64,000 bases of DNA from Geomonas silvestris (GCF_014193515.1 NZ_BLXX01000011.1:62001-126000), one strand, 5' to 3'. Positions 1-8,939 are shown, counted from the first letter of the stretch. Numbers and translations: made by a program. The notes: a model not told the origin generated them from the sequence alone.

Positions 1-319
1 GATCGCGGTCGTAATTGCGCGGGTGCACCAGGCGGCTTTCCAGCACGAGCAGGAACATCGGTCGACCGGTTGCCAAAGCTTTTCTGTAGAAGGGATCTGA
101 GGGAACCGGCATGTCTATGAAAACAAAGGCATCTGCCGCTTCTGGGGCCAGAACCCCGGAGGTGGCTACCGATATTCCCAGTTCGGCCGCCTTGGCGCGC
201 AACACGCTGAAGGGGAGCAGGAGGTCGTCCCCGATGGCTGCGTCACGCTCCTCGAAGAGGCGGTTCCCCTCGTTAAGCCCTTGATAGATGTTGTGAAAAG
301 CGACGGTAGAGACTGGCAT
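1..319 (-). CDS. Partial glycosyltransferase, GT10 (fucosyltransferase)-like, N-terminal part
   Basis: The minus strand reads open from an ATG at 319 to the window edge (about 106 codons), starting MPVSTVAFHNIYQGLNEGNR. The residues LLVLESRLVHPRNYDRD near the edge resemble the conserved region of family 10 glycosyltransferases, in which a hydrophobic strand runs into 'E(S/T)..v.p.N...' before the GDP-fucose-binding half. The start lies 2 nt after the FkbM stop, so the two are probably co-transcribed. The C-terminal two thirds are missing, so the family call is an inference from a short stretch. It would transfer a deoxy-sugar to a cell-surface glycan. Confidence 0.5.
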   Translation of the reverse strand, partial: MPVSTVAFHNIYQGLNEGNRLFEERDAAIGDDLLLPFSVLRAKAAELGISVATSGVLAPEAADAFVFIDMPVPSDPFYRKALATGRPMFLLVLESRLVHPRNYDRD

Positions 320-321
320 CA

Positions 322-1059
322 TTAATACTTGGTGAAAACGCAGTCGAACTGGGCGAGGGGCCAATCGCGTTGCCCCTCGCTGTGGGAGAGGTCGTAGATC
401 TGCGCCGGAGCAAAGCCGTAATCGTGCATGATCTGGAACAGGCGAATGTACTCGCCGTTGCCGCGGGCGTTGCGCACGAAGGAGATTTCCATGATGACGG
501 AGTCGACCTTGGAGCGAAAGGTTTCCGGCCCCCCCTTGAGGATCTGCTGCTCGACCCCCTCGACGTCGATTTTCACGAGATCGATGTGCTCGATCCCCTG
601 TTCGCGCACGAAGTCATCCAGGCGCACGAGGTCGATCCGCTCGGACTCCACTTCGGTGATGTGCGGGTTCATACGCCGGAACTCGTCGCTCAGCCCGAGC
701 ATGGAGTTCGCGCCGTGGAAGGAGGTGATATGCAGGTCGCCCTGTTTCTCCTCGTCGAAGAAACCGAGTTTGAAGGTCCGGGAACGGTCGGCGTACCCGG
801 TCTTTGCGATGTTCGCGGTCAAGGCGGCGTAGGTCGAGGTGCAGGGTTCGAAGGAATAGACCGTAGCCTGGGGAAAGTAGTAGAGCATGAGCGACGACAC
901 GTCACCGACGTTTGCCCCGATGTCGAACACGGTGCGCAGGTTTCGGTTCATGCCACGCAACACGGGTCCGATCCCGGCGCGATTCGGTTGCACCAGGTCC
1001 AGGATCCCTTTACGCCAGGGATAGGGGATCATATCCGTAAAAGACTTGAAAGCACTCAA
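322..1059 (-). CDS. FkbM family methyltransferase
   Basis: A 245-aa SAM-dependent methyltransferase. The SAM-binding motif is visible as FDIGANVGDVSSLML near residue 45, followed by VYSFEPCTSTYAALTAN (acidic loop) and, further on, IDLVKIDVEGVEQQILKGG, the FkbM hallmark 'KiDvEG.E...L.G'. FkbM-type enzymes O-methylate sugars or small molecules; next to glycosyltransferases and deoxysugar genes this one probably methylates a glycan residue. It is upstream of the GT10-like gene in the same direction (2-nt gap). The start at 1059 has GAGAAGGAGAA just upstream. Confidence 0.85.
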   Translation of the reverse strand: MSAFKSFTDMIPYPWRKGILDLVQPNRAGIGPVLRGMNRNLRTVFDIGANVGDVSSLMLYYFPQATVYSFEPCTSTYAALTANIAKTGYADRSRTFKLGFFDEEKQGDLHITSFHGANSMLGLSDEFRRMNPHITEVESERIDLVRLDDFVREQGIEHIDLVKIDVEGVEQQILKGGPETFRSKVDSVIMEISFVRNARGNGEYIRLFQIMHDYGFAPAQIYDLSHSEGQRDWPLAQFDCVFTKY

Positions 1060-1194
1060 TCGAGTTCTCCTTCTCTAACCGTTGACCTTTCATTAGGCCC
1101 TTGACGCTTCCTCTCAACAGAGCCGCATAGCTTACCGGCTCAAAAACACTAGAACCCTCTACAAAACCATCGTAATACCCGACAGATATTGAAC

Positions 1195-1880
1195 ATTGAC
1201 TACGAGACCATCAACTTCCCACGAGAAATAATGCTATTCCGAACGCGCAGCCCTACTTCGGCGAGGGTGTCTTCATTATCGCAGCTGGCAATTGACAACA
1301 ACGCGAGAAAATTATCGTTATTTCCTCCGCGATGTCATACATCGGAGAGCACATCTTCGTTATCGTCGCCGCAATTAACAACTTCGAGAAAAAAATATCG
1401 ATATTTTTTTTGCGATAATGTTGTTCGGCAAGCGATTAACGATATTCCGGCGACGATGTTGTTAATCGCCGGCAAAATAACGATACTTTTTTTGCGATAA
1501 CATTATTTGTCGAGCGATTAACGATATTCCGGCGACGATGTTGTTAATCGCCGGCAAAATAACGATACTTTTTTTGCGATAATGTTGTTCGGCGAGCAAT
1601 TAACGATATTCCGGCGGCGATAACGTTAATCGCCCGACAAAATAACGATACTTTTTTTGCGATAACGTTATTTGTCGAGCGATTAACGATATTCCGGCGA
1701 CGATGTCATACATTGCCGAGCACATCTTAGTTATCGCGGCAGCAATTAACAACATTACGAAAAAAGTATCGTTATTCTCTGCGCGATGTCGTACATCGGC
1801 AGGACGATCACGTTAATGACGAGTTCAACTAATGAAATCAGCTCCGCAATTTCATTAATCGCCTAACGCATAACGGAATC
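1195..1880. repeat. AT-rich noncoding repeat patch
   Basis: About 0.7 kb between the FkbM gene start and the coiled-coil gene end, much richer in A/T than its surroundings and without a credible gene. It is built from related words (GCGATTAAC, GTTAATCGC, CGATAAC, GTATCG) in direct and inverted order. It contains a central array of tandem units (1399-1728) flanked by a direct repeat of about 70 nt (1331-1400 and 1702-1771). The composition points to foreign or non-genic DNA; the function is unknown. Confidence 0.8.
1399..1728. repeat. Four tandem copies of an ~82-bp unit with internal dyads
   Basis: The word CGATAC/CGATAT followed by a T-run begins at 1399, 1481, 1563 and 1646. The word AGC(G/A)ATTAACGATATTCC begins at 1431, 1513, 1595 and 1678. 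The period is therefore 82-83 bp. Each unit can fold on itself: GCGATTAAC pairs with GTTAATCGC, and CCGGCGA pairs with TCGCCGG. There are no variable spacers of CRISPR type; copies differ by point changes only. Confidence 0.85.
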
Positions 1881-2096
1881 GGTGACGGCCTTATCTTTCC
1901 AATCTGGTGTTGTTGGGTACTTGGGCAGCAACTGGGAATAAATCCGCGGGAGGAAATCCTTGGTGGGGGTCTCTGCAGATTCTCCTAAGCGATGCGCCCT
2001 CCGTTTTGCTTATACATTCAATAACAGTTCTGTTTCTTGCCACGTGTTCGCGGGGACTAACTTTTTTAACCGGTGGCCCAGCCTGGCAGTTCTCCG

Positions 2097-2741
2097 TTAT
2101 TTTTTATCAGGATCTTCGTCTGCCTCTTCGCCGTACCCGCTCTCACCTTCCTTGACGCTGAAGCCGTGGCGATGTGCCTCCGGATCGGACTTGTGGTCAC
2201 TTAGATCCGCAGCCACGGTGGTCACTCGGCGGTCAAGCTTCGGGATATCCTTCTCTTTGAGTTCCGACTCCAACCGCTCCGTGTGCTCCGCGTGCATCTG
2301 CTGCCCCTCGATGACCACGTCGATCTTGCTATCCATCTCATGGAGGAACGTCAAGATCCTGCGTTCGGATGCATCTATGGAAGCATCCATCTTGCGGTCC
2401 ATCCCCTCCAAGAATGCCACCATCCTTCGCTCGGACGCCTCCATCCTGCGGTCCATCGCTTCCAGGGCTCCCATGACCCTCCCTTCGGAGGCATCCATCC
2501 TGGCTTCCATCGCATCGAACCGGGCGTCCACCGTCTCAAACATGGCGTCGAACTTGGCTTCAACAGCGTCGATCTTAGTCCCTAGTCGTTCCTCAACGGC
2601 GTCGATCCTGGTGCCTAGTCGATCCTCGACATCATCGATCCTGGTGCCCAGTCGATCCTCGACATCGTCGATTTTCGTACCTAGACGATCCTCAACAGCG
2701 CCGATCTTGGTTTCTAGGATGTCGCGTTCGCTCTTTTCCAT
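2097..2741 (-). CDS. Coiled-coil protein with heptad-like repeats
   Basis: A 214-aa protein with no recognised enzyme domain. From about residue 8 to 70 it repeats the phrase 'vEDRLGTKIDDVE' every 11 residues; then come 'DARFDAMEARMDASE' and 'MDRRMEASERRMVAF' type repeats, giving a continuous amphipathic coiled coil up to residue ~165. The tail is charged (GEEADEDPDKK). There is no signal peptide or membrane segment. The start at 2741 is chosen because GAGGGG lies 6 nt upstream; an ATG 13 codons earlier lacks one. It may be a structural or tethering protein; a link to the polysaccharide genes is not shown. Confidence 0.7.
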   Translation of the reverse strand: MEKSERDILETKIGAVEDRLGTKIDDVEDRLGTRIDDVEDRLGTRIDAVEERLGTKIDAVEAKFDAMFETVDARFDAMEARMDASEGRVMGALEAMDRRMEASERRMVAFLEGMDRKMDASIDASERRILTFLHEMDSKIDVVIEGQQMHAEHTERLESELKEKDIPKLDRRVTTVAADLSDHKSDPEAHRHGFSVKEGESGYGEEADEDPDKK

Positions 2742-2864
2742 GGGTTTCCCCTCGCAAGCCAGCGCCAGAAAGTGCGGCACCTCAAGACCTTACGGGGCGC
2801 CACACCTTAAGTGTAACTCCTCCGGCACATTTCCGAAAGGCAACGGAGCAATCTCCACAATTCG

Positions 2865-4640
2865 CTACTTTGGCACCTCGCCTTCGTCCACCAAGTCGAT
2901 GAGCATCTCATCTGCCAACTCCTGGCGATCGAGGTGGGGCGACATGTCTTCGATGGGACGGTTCACCACGAGCTTCGGGTTAACGCAGGTCATCTGCTCA
3001 AGCTTCACTTCCACAAAGGCCGGACCGGCAAGTGCCAAAGCCTCGGAGATTACGGTTTCGGCGCCTTCCATGGTGTCGATCACAAAGGACGGGACGCCGT
3101 AGGCCTCAGCGATCCGGACGAGGTCCGGGCAGCCGTACCCGACGACGGTGGATTGCTGCCGTCCGCCGAAGTACAGGTCCTGGAACTGCCGCACCATCCC
3201 CAGGCAGTTGTTATTGAGGACGAACATCTTCACCGGCAGCTTGTGGTTCACAATGGTGTCGAGATCCTGGATATTGACCTGGATGCCGCCGTCGCCGGAG
3301 AGAACGATCGCCTTCTCGGCAGGCGCCGCCTTGGCTGCCCCAAGCGCCGCGGGCAAGGCAAACCCCATCGCCCCCATGCCGCCGGAGATGAGCATGCGCT
3401 GGCGCTCCTTGAGACGGAAGGACTGCGCCGCCCACATCTGGTTCTGCCCGACATCGAGACAGACGATATCGCCGGGGGAACAGAGGGACGAGAGCAGCTC
3501 CATGAAGCGGTTCGGCTCGATGACCGGGAATTCGTTCTGGTTGGAGCGGGTCGGATAGCGCTCCCGGTACCGCTCGATCACCCCGTACCACGGGGACAGG
3601 TCGGGCTTTTGGTACGCAGCGAGTTCGGAGTTGAGCGCAACAAGGAGGTCCTTCACGTCGGCGTGGATGGCGAGTTCCACGGGCACCTTGGCGTTCAGCT
3701 CGACGGGATCGATGTCGACGTGAACCTTCTGCGCGGCCCGGCCGAAGGTGTCGGGGCGGGTGCCGGTCTGCCGGGAGTCGAGCCGGGCGCCGAGCACCAG
3801 GAGGAAGTCGCAGTTGGCCAGCGCCATGTTCGAGAAGCGGTTGCCGTACGCCCCGATCATCCCGAAGAAGGCGGGGTTGTCGTGGGATACGGCGTCGAGC
3901 CCCATGAGCGTGGCCACCAGCGGAGTGCCGCTCTTCCCGATGAATTCGGCAAGTTCGGCAGTTGCCCCGGCGGTACGGACACCTCCGCCTGCGAGGATCA
4001 TCGGGCGCTTGGCGGCCTGCAACAGCGCACGGACCTGTTTAACCTGCTCGGACGAGACCACCGGTTTGACGAGCGCCAGGTGTTCAGGCGAGCCCAGGAA
4101 GGCCGGGAGGGTCGCGGGCTCGATCTGCGCCCGCTGCACGTTCATCGGGATGTCCAAAAGCGCCGGCCCGGGGCGACCGCTCTGCGCCAGGAACACCGCC
4201 TTCTCCAAGTGGTACCGGATGCTCTCGGGTTCGACGACCAGCTCCGCGTACTTGGTGAGCGGCTTGGCGACCGAGACGATGTCGGTCTCCTGGAAACCGA
4301 TCTGACGGATCGGGCGGTCGAACTTGTACTCGTAGGTGTTCACCTGCCCGGTAATGAAGAGACAGGGGACCGAGTCGAACCAGCAGCTGCCGACGCCGGT
4401 GATCATGTTGAGCGCACCGGGGCCGCTGGTCGCCATGGCAACGCCGAGCTTGCCGTTGATCCGCGCGTAGGCCTCGGCGGCAAAGGCGCCGGCCTGCTCG
4501 TGGTGCACCGAGACACAGTTGATATCGTCGCGCGGGACGGTGGAATCGATCAGGTGGGTGATGGCGCCGCCGATGAACTCGAAGATCTCCGAGACCCCCT
4601 CCTCCACCAGAAAATCTATGACGTAATCAGACAGTTTCAT
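2865..4640 (-). CDS. ThDP-dependent acetolactate synthase-like enzyme (YerE-type candidate)
   Basis: A 591-aa thiamine diphosphate enzyme of the acetohydroxyacid synthase fold. The N-terminal PYR domain has the catalytic glutamate in VHHEQAGAFAAEAYAR and the loop ATSGPGALN. The C-terminal PP domain has the ThDP/Mg motif SGDGGIQVNIQDLDTI...NN. It lies at the end of rfbF-rfbG-rfbH-epimerase, 23 nt after the epimerase, and not with ilvN/ilvC, so branched-chain amino-acid synthesis is unlikely. In Yersinia, the homologous YerE adds a two-carbon unit from pyruvate to CDP-4-keto-3,6-dideoxyglucose. The context supports that role here, but a generic ThDP lyase is not excluded. The start at 4640 has CAGGGGAG upstream. 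Confidence 0.8.
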   Translation of the reverse strand: MKLSDYVIDFLVEEGVSEIFEFIGGAITHLIDSTVPRDDINCVSVHHEQAGAFAAEAYARINGKLGVAMATSGPGALNMITGVGSCWFDSVPCLFITGQVNTYEYKFDRPIRQIGFQETDIVSVAKPLTKYAELVVEPESIRYHLEKAVFLAQSGRPGPALLDIPMNVQRAQIEPATLPAFLGSPEHLALVKPVVSSEQVKQVRALLQAAKRPMILAGGGVRTAGATAELAEFIGKSGTPLVATLMGLDAVSHDNPAFFGMIGAYGNRFSNMALANCDFLLVLGARLDSRQTGTRPDTFGRAAQKVHVDIDPVELNAKVPVELAIHADVKDLLVALNSELAAYQKPDLSPWYGVIERYRERYPTRSNQNEFPVIEPNRFMELLSSLCSPGDIVCLDVGQNQMWAAQSFRLKERQRMLISGGMGAMGFALPAALGAAKAAPAEKAIVLSGDGGIQVNIQDLDTIVNHKLPVKMFVLNNNCLGMVRQFQDLYFGGRQQSTVVGYGCPDLVRIAEAYGVPSFVIDTMEGAETVISEALALAGPAFVEVKLEQMTCVNPKLVVNRPIEDMSPHLDRQELADEMLIDLVDEGEVPK

Positions 4641-4663
4641 AAAACTCCCCTGCAGTGTTTCAG

Positions 4664-5596
4664 TTAGCGGTACAGCGAAAGGTGCCCCCGCATCCAATCC
4701 ACGGTCTTTTCAAGTCCCTCTGTCAGGCCGGTTTGCGGCTCCCAGTCGAGCAGCGCCTTGGCCTTGCCGATATCGGCCACCCAGCAGGTCGGTTCGACGC
4801 GCTGAGCGGCAACGCCTCCCCAGACGGCGCTCGCTCCGGTTCCGGCCAGGCGCTCTGCCAGCGCGGCCACCTCGCCGAGCGAGCTCTGGCTGCCACTGCC
4901 GACGTTGATGATCTCCCCACGAAGTTTCGCAAGCTCGTCCGTTTTCAGGTAGAGGTCGAGTACGTCGTCGATGTAGACCCAGTCGCGCACCGAGAGCGGA
5001 GTGGAGAGCCGTGGCGTCTCGCCGCGCAAGAGTGTCGCGAGCAGGTAGGGGATGAACCGTTTGGGATCGTCCCAGGGGCCGTACGGCGAGAAAAGCCTCA
5101 GGGTCACCACCGGCAACCCCTTCTGCAGCGCTTCGGATCGGCAGTGCAGCGAGGCAGCGACCTTGGAGACGCCGTAGTCGCCGAGCGGCTCCGGGATGTC
5201 CGCCTCACGCATCGGCTCCTTTTTGGTCCCGTACTCCGACGAGCTCCCGGTGTTGACGAAGCAGTCAAAGCCGACCTTCTCGCAGGCGCGCAAGAGGTTC
5301 ATGGTCCCGGTGAGGTTGGCGGCGAAGATGGCGTCCGTATCGCGCTGGCTGGCAAAGCCGCCGTAGGTCGCCAGGTGGTAGACGATCTGCGGCTTCACCT
5401 CGGCCACCACCCGCTCCAAGGTCGCGGCGTCGGAGAGATCCACCACGTGCCGTACCACGCGGTCCTCGATCTCCGCCAGACGCCAGGTGTCGGACTGTGC
5501 CCGGGTCAGGATGTGGACCTCGCGCCCTAGTTCGACCAGGCGCCGCGTGAGCGCCCCGCCCACGAACCCGGTTGCCCCCGTCACCAGCGTGGTCAT
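4664..5596 (-). CDS. NAD(P)-dependent sugar-nucleotide epimerase/reductase (extended SDR)
   Basis: A 310-aa extended short-chain dehydrogenase. The nucleotide-binding motif TGATGFVG is at residues 6-13, and the catalytic tyrosine/lysine pair is in DYGVSKVAAS. SSEYGTKKEPM supplies the upstream serine region. It starts within the rfbH stop (ATGA overlap) and is followed by the ThDP enzyme. Enzymes at this point in 3,6-dideoxyhexose operons reduce the C4 ketone (abequose or paratose synthase) or the acetyl side chain of a branched intermediate (YerF). Sequence alone does not separate these. Confidence 0.8.
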   Translation of the reverse strand: MTTLVTGATGFVGGALTRRLVELGREVHILTRAQSDTWRLAEIEDRVVRHVVDLSDAATLERVVAEVKPQIVYHLATYGGFASQRDTDAIFAANLTGTMNLLRACEKVGFDCFVNTGSSSEYGTKKEPMREADIPEPLGDYGVSKVAASLHCRSEALQKGLPVVTLRLFSPYGPWDDPKRFIPYLLATLLRGETPRLSTPLSVRDWVYIDDVLDLYLKTDELAKLRGEIINVGSGSQSSLGEVAALAERLAGTGASAVWGGVAAQRVEPTCWVADIGKAKALLDWEPQTGLTEGLEKTVDWMRGHLSLYR

Positions 5597-6942
5597 CTGG
5601 CCGCGAACTCCTTGAGGGTCGCCACCATGTACTCGAGCATCTCCGGCTTCATCCCCGGATAGACGCCGATCCAGAAGGTGTCGTTCATGATGCGGTCGGT
5701 CTCTTTGAGCTCGCCCACCACGCGGAACCCCGCGCCACTTTGCCGCATCTCGTCGAAGCAGGGGTGCTTTATGAGGTTCCCGGCGAAGAGCATGCGGGTC
5801 TGGATCCCCTTCCTCTCCAGGTGGTTCACCACCTCCTCGCGGCTAAAGCCCGCCTCCTTACGCACGGTGAGGAGGAAGCCGAACCAGGAGGGCTCGCTGT
5901 TTTCGGTCGGCTCGGGGAGCACGAAGCGGTCGGCAAGCCCGCTTAACCCGTCGCGCAGGAACTGCCAGTTGGCCCGGCGCGCGGCGACGAATCCGGAAAG
6001 CTTCTCGAGCTGCGCGCAGCCGATGGCCGCCTGCATGTCGGTCACCTTCAGGTTGTAGCCGAAGTGGGAGTAGACGTATTTGTGATCGTAGCCGTAGGGG
6101 AGCTCGCCGAAGCGCTGGGTGAAGCGGTTGCCGCAGGTGTTGTCGCGCCCCGAGGGGCACCAGCAGTCGCGCCCCCAGTCGCGGAACGATTCCACCAGGC
6201 GCTTCAGGGTAGTGTCGTTGGTGTAGACCGCGCCCCCCTCGCCCATCGTCATGTGGTGCGGCGGATAGAAGCTCGAGGTGCCGAGATCCCCCAGCGTCCC
6301 GGTGTAGTGCCAGTCCCCTTGGTGGAAGTAGCGCGAACCGAGCGCATCGCAGTTGTCCTCGATAAGCCACAGACCGTGCTTTTCGCAGAATACTTTGACG
6401 GCGCCGAGGTCAAAGGGGTTGCCCAGGGTGTGCGCGAGCATGACCGCCTTGGTCTTCTCGGAGCGCGCCGCCTCGAGCAGGGTGACGTCCACGTTGTAGG
6501 TGGGGAGCGCCACGTCCACGAAGACCGGAATCGCACCGTACTGGATGATGGGCGCAACTGTGGTCGGGAAGCCGGCGGCCACGGTGATGACCTCGTCGCC
6601 GCGCCTGATGCGCCGCTCGCCCAGCTTCGGCGAGGTGAGCGCCATGAAGGCCAGGAGGTTCGCCGAGGAGCCGGAGTTCACCAGGGAGGCGTGCTGCACG
6701 CCGAGGAACTCGGCGAACTCCTTTTCGAACTTCTCTGCGTAACGCCCGGTGGTGAGCCAGAAGTCGAGCGATGAGTCGATCAGGTTCGCCATCTCGCGCT
6801 CGTCGAAGACGCGGCCGCCGTAGGAGATGCGCTTACCCGGGGCAAACGGCTGCTCGGGCTTGTGCTTGAAGTTGTAGTAATCGACCGCGGCCTTGATGGC
6901 GGCCTCGCGGAGCTGTTTTTCCTGTTCTTTGGTGTCGTGCAC
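5593..6942 (-). CDS. rfbH: CDP-4-keto-6-deoxy-D-glucose 3-dehydrase (E1)
   Basis: A 449-aa DegT/DnrJ/EryC1-fold enzyme that removes the C3 hydroxyl of CDP-4-keto-6-deoxyglucose using PMP and an iron-sulfur centre. The diagnostic feature is visible: the Schiff-base lysine of aminotransferases is replaced by histidine (SSFYPPHHMTMGEGG, His229). Cysteines in RDCWCPSGRDNTC (260, 262, 270) match the [2Fe-2S] ligand region of E1. Length is typical of RfbH/DdhC. It lies 134 nt downstream of rfbG and overlaps the epimerase by 4 nt. The reductase partner E3 (DdhD/RfbI) is not in the window. Confidence 0.92.
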   Translation of the reverse strand: MHDTKEQEKQLREAAIKAAVDYYNFKHKPEQPFAPGKRISYGGRVFDEREMANLIDSSLDFWLTTGRYAEKFEKEFAEFLGVQHASLVNSGSSANLLAFMALTSPKLGERRIRRGDEVITVAAGFPTTVAPIIQYGAIPVFVDVALPTYNVDVTLLEAARSEKTKAVMLAHTLGNPFDLGAVKVFCEKHGLWLIEDNCDALGSRYFHQGDWHYTGTLGDLGTSSFYPPHHMTMGEGGAVYTNDTTLKRLVESFRDWGRDCWCPSGRDNTCGNRFTQRFGELPYGYDHKYVYSHFGYNLKVTDMQAAIGCAQLEKLSGFVAARRANWQFLRDGLSGLADRFVLPEPTENSEPSWFGFLLTVRKEAGFSREEVVNHLERKGIQTRMLFAGNLIKHPCFDEMRQSGAGFRVVGELKETDRIMNDTFWIGVYPGMKPEMLEYMVATLKEFAAR

Positions 6943-7076
6943 GGTGGTTCCTCCGGGTTAGTTGCAGACAGTGGGACCAGCGGGTTGCCGCAAGCACATG
7001 GTCGCGGGCGGATCAAACGAGGAGCACGATGAGAAGCCAAGGCTTAGGGGTTGGGTACCGGTAGCGCCAGCCCCCT

Positions 7077-8162
7077 TCAGCTTGCTTCGTACTCCGCAAT
7101 CTGCTGCAAGCAGACCTCGCGCAGATCAGCGCCGTCGCGGTAGGCCTGGGTCCAGGCGACGATGCTGTCGAGGGTGCGGGCCAACGACCAGCGCGGGGTC
7201 CAGCCCAACTCGTTGCGCGCCTTGGAGCAGTCGAGCTTTAGGTAGTGCGCCTCGTGCGGGTGGTCGCCTTCGTCGATCTGGTAGCCGGCTCCCCAGCCCC
7301 AGCCGGCGCAGAGCTTCTCCACGATCCAGCCCACCGGACGGGCATCTTCCTCGGCGGGACCGAAGTTGTAACCGGTGGCAAAGCGCACCCCTTCTTCGTA
7401 GAGTCGCTGCGCAAGCGTGAGGTACCCGGAAAGCGGCTCGAGCACGTGCTGCCAGGGACGGATGGCATGCGGATTGCGGATCTGCACCGCCTCGCCCGCC
7501 AGGATGGCCCTGATGCAGTCCGGGATCAGCCGGTCGCCCGCCCAGTCGCCGCCGCCGATGACGTTGCCGGCACGCGCCGTCGCGACCGCCACTCGGTGTT
7601 CCTGGTAACGTGCGGGGTTGAAGTACGAGGAGCGGTAGCTCGCGGTGACGAGCTCGGAGCACCCCTTCGAGTTGGAGTACGGATCGTACCCGCCCATCGG
7701 CTCGTTCTCGCGGTAGCCCCAGGCCCACTCGCGGTTTTCGTAGACCTTGTCGGTGGTAACGTTCACCACCGCGCGCACCGAGGGGCAGCTGCGCACCGCT
7801 TCCAAAAGGTGCACGGTTCCCATCACGTTGATCGCGTAGGTGTCGACGGGGATCTTGTACGAGTCGCGCACCAAAGGCTGGGCGGCCATGTGGATCACGA
7901 TCTCGGGACGGGCCTGGGCGAGCTCCTCTTTGAGCCGCTCGAGGTCGCGCACGTCGGCGGTCACCGAGTGGACCAGCTGATCCACACGGGCGAGTTCGAA
8001 GAGGCTCGGGTCGGTGGGGGGATCCAGCGCGTATCCGGTTACCTTGGCTCCCAGGGTGTGCAACCAGAGCGAGAGCCAGGCACCCTTGAAGCCGGTGTGT
8101 CCGGTGAGAAAAACTCTTTTGCCTTGCCAGAAGGCGCGCATCGTTTCAGTTCTTTGATCCAT
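7077..8162 (-). CDS. rfbG: CDP-glucose 4,6-dehydratase
   Basis: A 361-aa extended SDR. It carries the nucleotide-binding motif TGHTGFKGAWL at residues 20-30, the characteristic sequence of CDP-glucose 4,6-dehydratases, and the catalytic YSNSK. It converts CDP-D-glucose to CDP-4-keto-6-deoxy-D-glucose, the substrate of RfbH. It begins 3 nt after the rfbF stop, so the two are co-transcribed. A second in-frame ATG 7 codons later has no better ribosome-binding site. Confidence 0.93.
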   Translation of the reverse strand: MDQRTETMRAFWQGKRVFLTGHTGFKGAWLSLWLHTLGAKVTGYALDPPTDPSLFELARVDQLVHSVTADVRDLERLKEELAQARPEIVIHMAAQPLVRDSYKIPVDTYAINVMGTVHLLEAVRSCPSVRAVVNVTTDKVYENREWAWGYRENEPMGGYDPYSNSKGCSELVTASYRSSYFNPARYQEHRVAVATARAGNVIGGGDWAGDRLIPDCIRAILAGEAVQIRNPHAIRPWQHVLEPLSGYLTLAQRLYEEGVRFATGYNFGPAEEDARPVGWIVEKLCAGWGWGAGYQIDEGDHPHEAHYLKLDCSKARNELGWTPRWSLARTLDSIVAWTQAYRDGADLREVCLQQIAEYEAS

Positions 8163-8165
8163 TCG

Positions 8166-8939
8166 CTACCACAGCTTCCAAGGAGCGGTGCCGTTCTTCC
8201 AGAGCTCCTCCAGGTTGTTCTTGTCCCTCAGGGTGTCCATGGGCTGCCAGAAATCGTGGTGCTTGAAGGCCATGAGCTCACCGGTGGAGGCGAGCGTTTC
8301 CAGCGGTTCCTTCTCGAAGATGGTCGAGTCGCTGGCAATGAGGTCGAGCACCTCGGGCTGCAGCACGAAGAAGCCGGCGTTGATCCAGGCCCCGTCGCCG
8401 CGCGGTTTCTCCAGGAAGCTCGTCACCTGGTCCCCCTCCTGGATGCCGAGGGCGCCGAACTTGCCCGAGGGCTGGGTGGTGGTAAGGGTGGCCAGCTTGC
8501 CGTGCGACTTGTGGAAGGCTACCAGCTCCGGGATGTTCACGTTGCTGACGCCGTCGCCGTAGGTGAGCATGAACGGTTCGCCGTCCAGGTACTCCGCCAC
8601 CCGCTTCACGCGGCCGCCGGTCATGGTTTCGGCCCCCGTGTCGACCAGCGTCACCTGCCAGGGTTCCGCGGTGTGCTGGTGGATGATGCGCTGGTTCGAG
8701 TTGCGGAAGTCAAAGGTCACGTCCGACTCGTGCAGGAAGTAGTGGGCGAAGTACTCCTTGATGGCGTACCCCTTGTAGCCCAGGCAGATCACGAAATCGT
8801 TGAACCCGAAGTGGGAGTAGATCTTCATGATGTGCCACAGGATCGGCCGTCCACCCACCTCGATCATCGGCTTGGGTTTGAGGTGTGACTCTTCGCTGAT
8901 CCTGGTTCCGAAACCACCTGCCAGAATGACAACCTTCAT
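8166..8939 (-). CDS. rfbF: Glucose-1-phosphate cytidylyltransferase
   Basis: A 257-aa nucleotidyltransferase, the usual length. The N-terminal signature LAGGFGTRISEES...KPMIEVGGRPILWHIMKIY identifies the CTP:glucose-1-phosphate enzyme, and DTGAETMTGGRVKRV follows. It makes CDP-glucose and opens the CDP-dideoxyhexose route. GAGGAGGGGAGGA precedes the start. It is the first biosynthetic gene of the operon, downstream of a 48-aa small gene and the winged-helix regulator. Confidence 0.93.
   Translation of the reverse strand: MKVVILAGGFGTRISEESHLKPKPMIEVGGRPILWHIMKIYSHFGFNDFVICLGYKGYAIKEYFAHYFLHESDVTFDFRNSNQRIIHQHTAEPWQVTLVDTGAETMTGGRVKRVAEYLDGEPFMLTYGDGVSNVNIPELVAFHKSHGKLATLTTTQPSGKFGALGIQEGDQVTSFLEKPRGDGAWINAGFFVLQPEVLDLIASDSTIFEKEPLETLASTGELMAFKHHDFWQPMDTLRDKNNLEELWKNGTAPWKLW

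Noticed and set aside
1399-1728. CRISPR array
   Set aside because: The units follow each other without unique spacers of constant size, and there are no cas genes.
2865-4640. Biosynthetic acetolactate synthase (ilvB)
   Set aside because: No ilvN or ilvC next to it; it ends a dideoxysugar operon, so the amino-acid role is unlikely though the fold is the same.
5593-6942. Ordinary DegT-type sugar aminotransferase
   Set aside because: The PLP lysine is replaced by histidine and Fe-S cysteines are present, which marks the 3-dehydrase.
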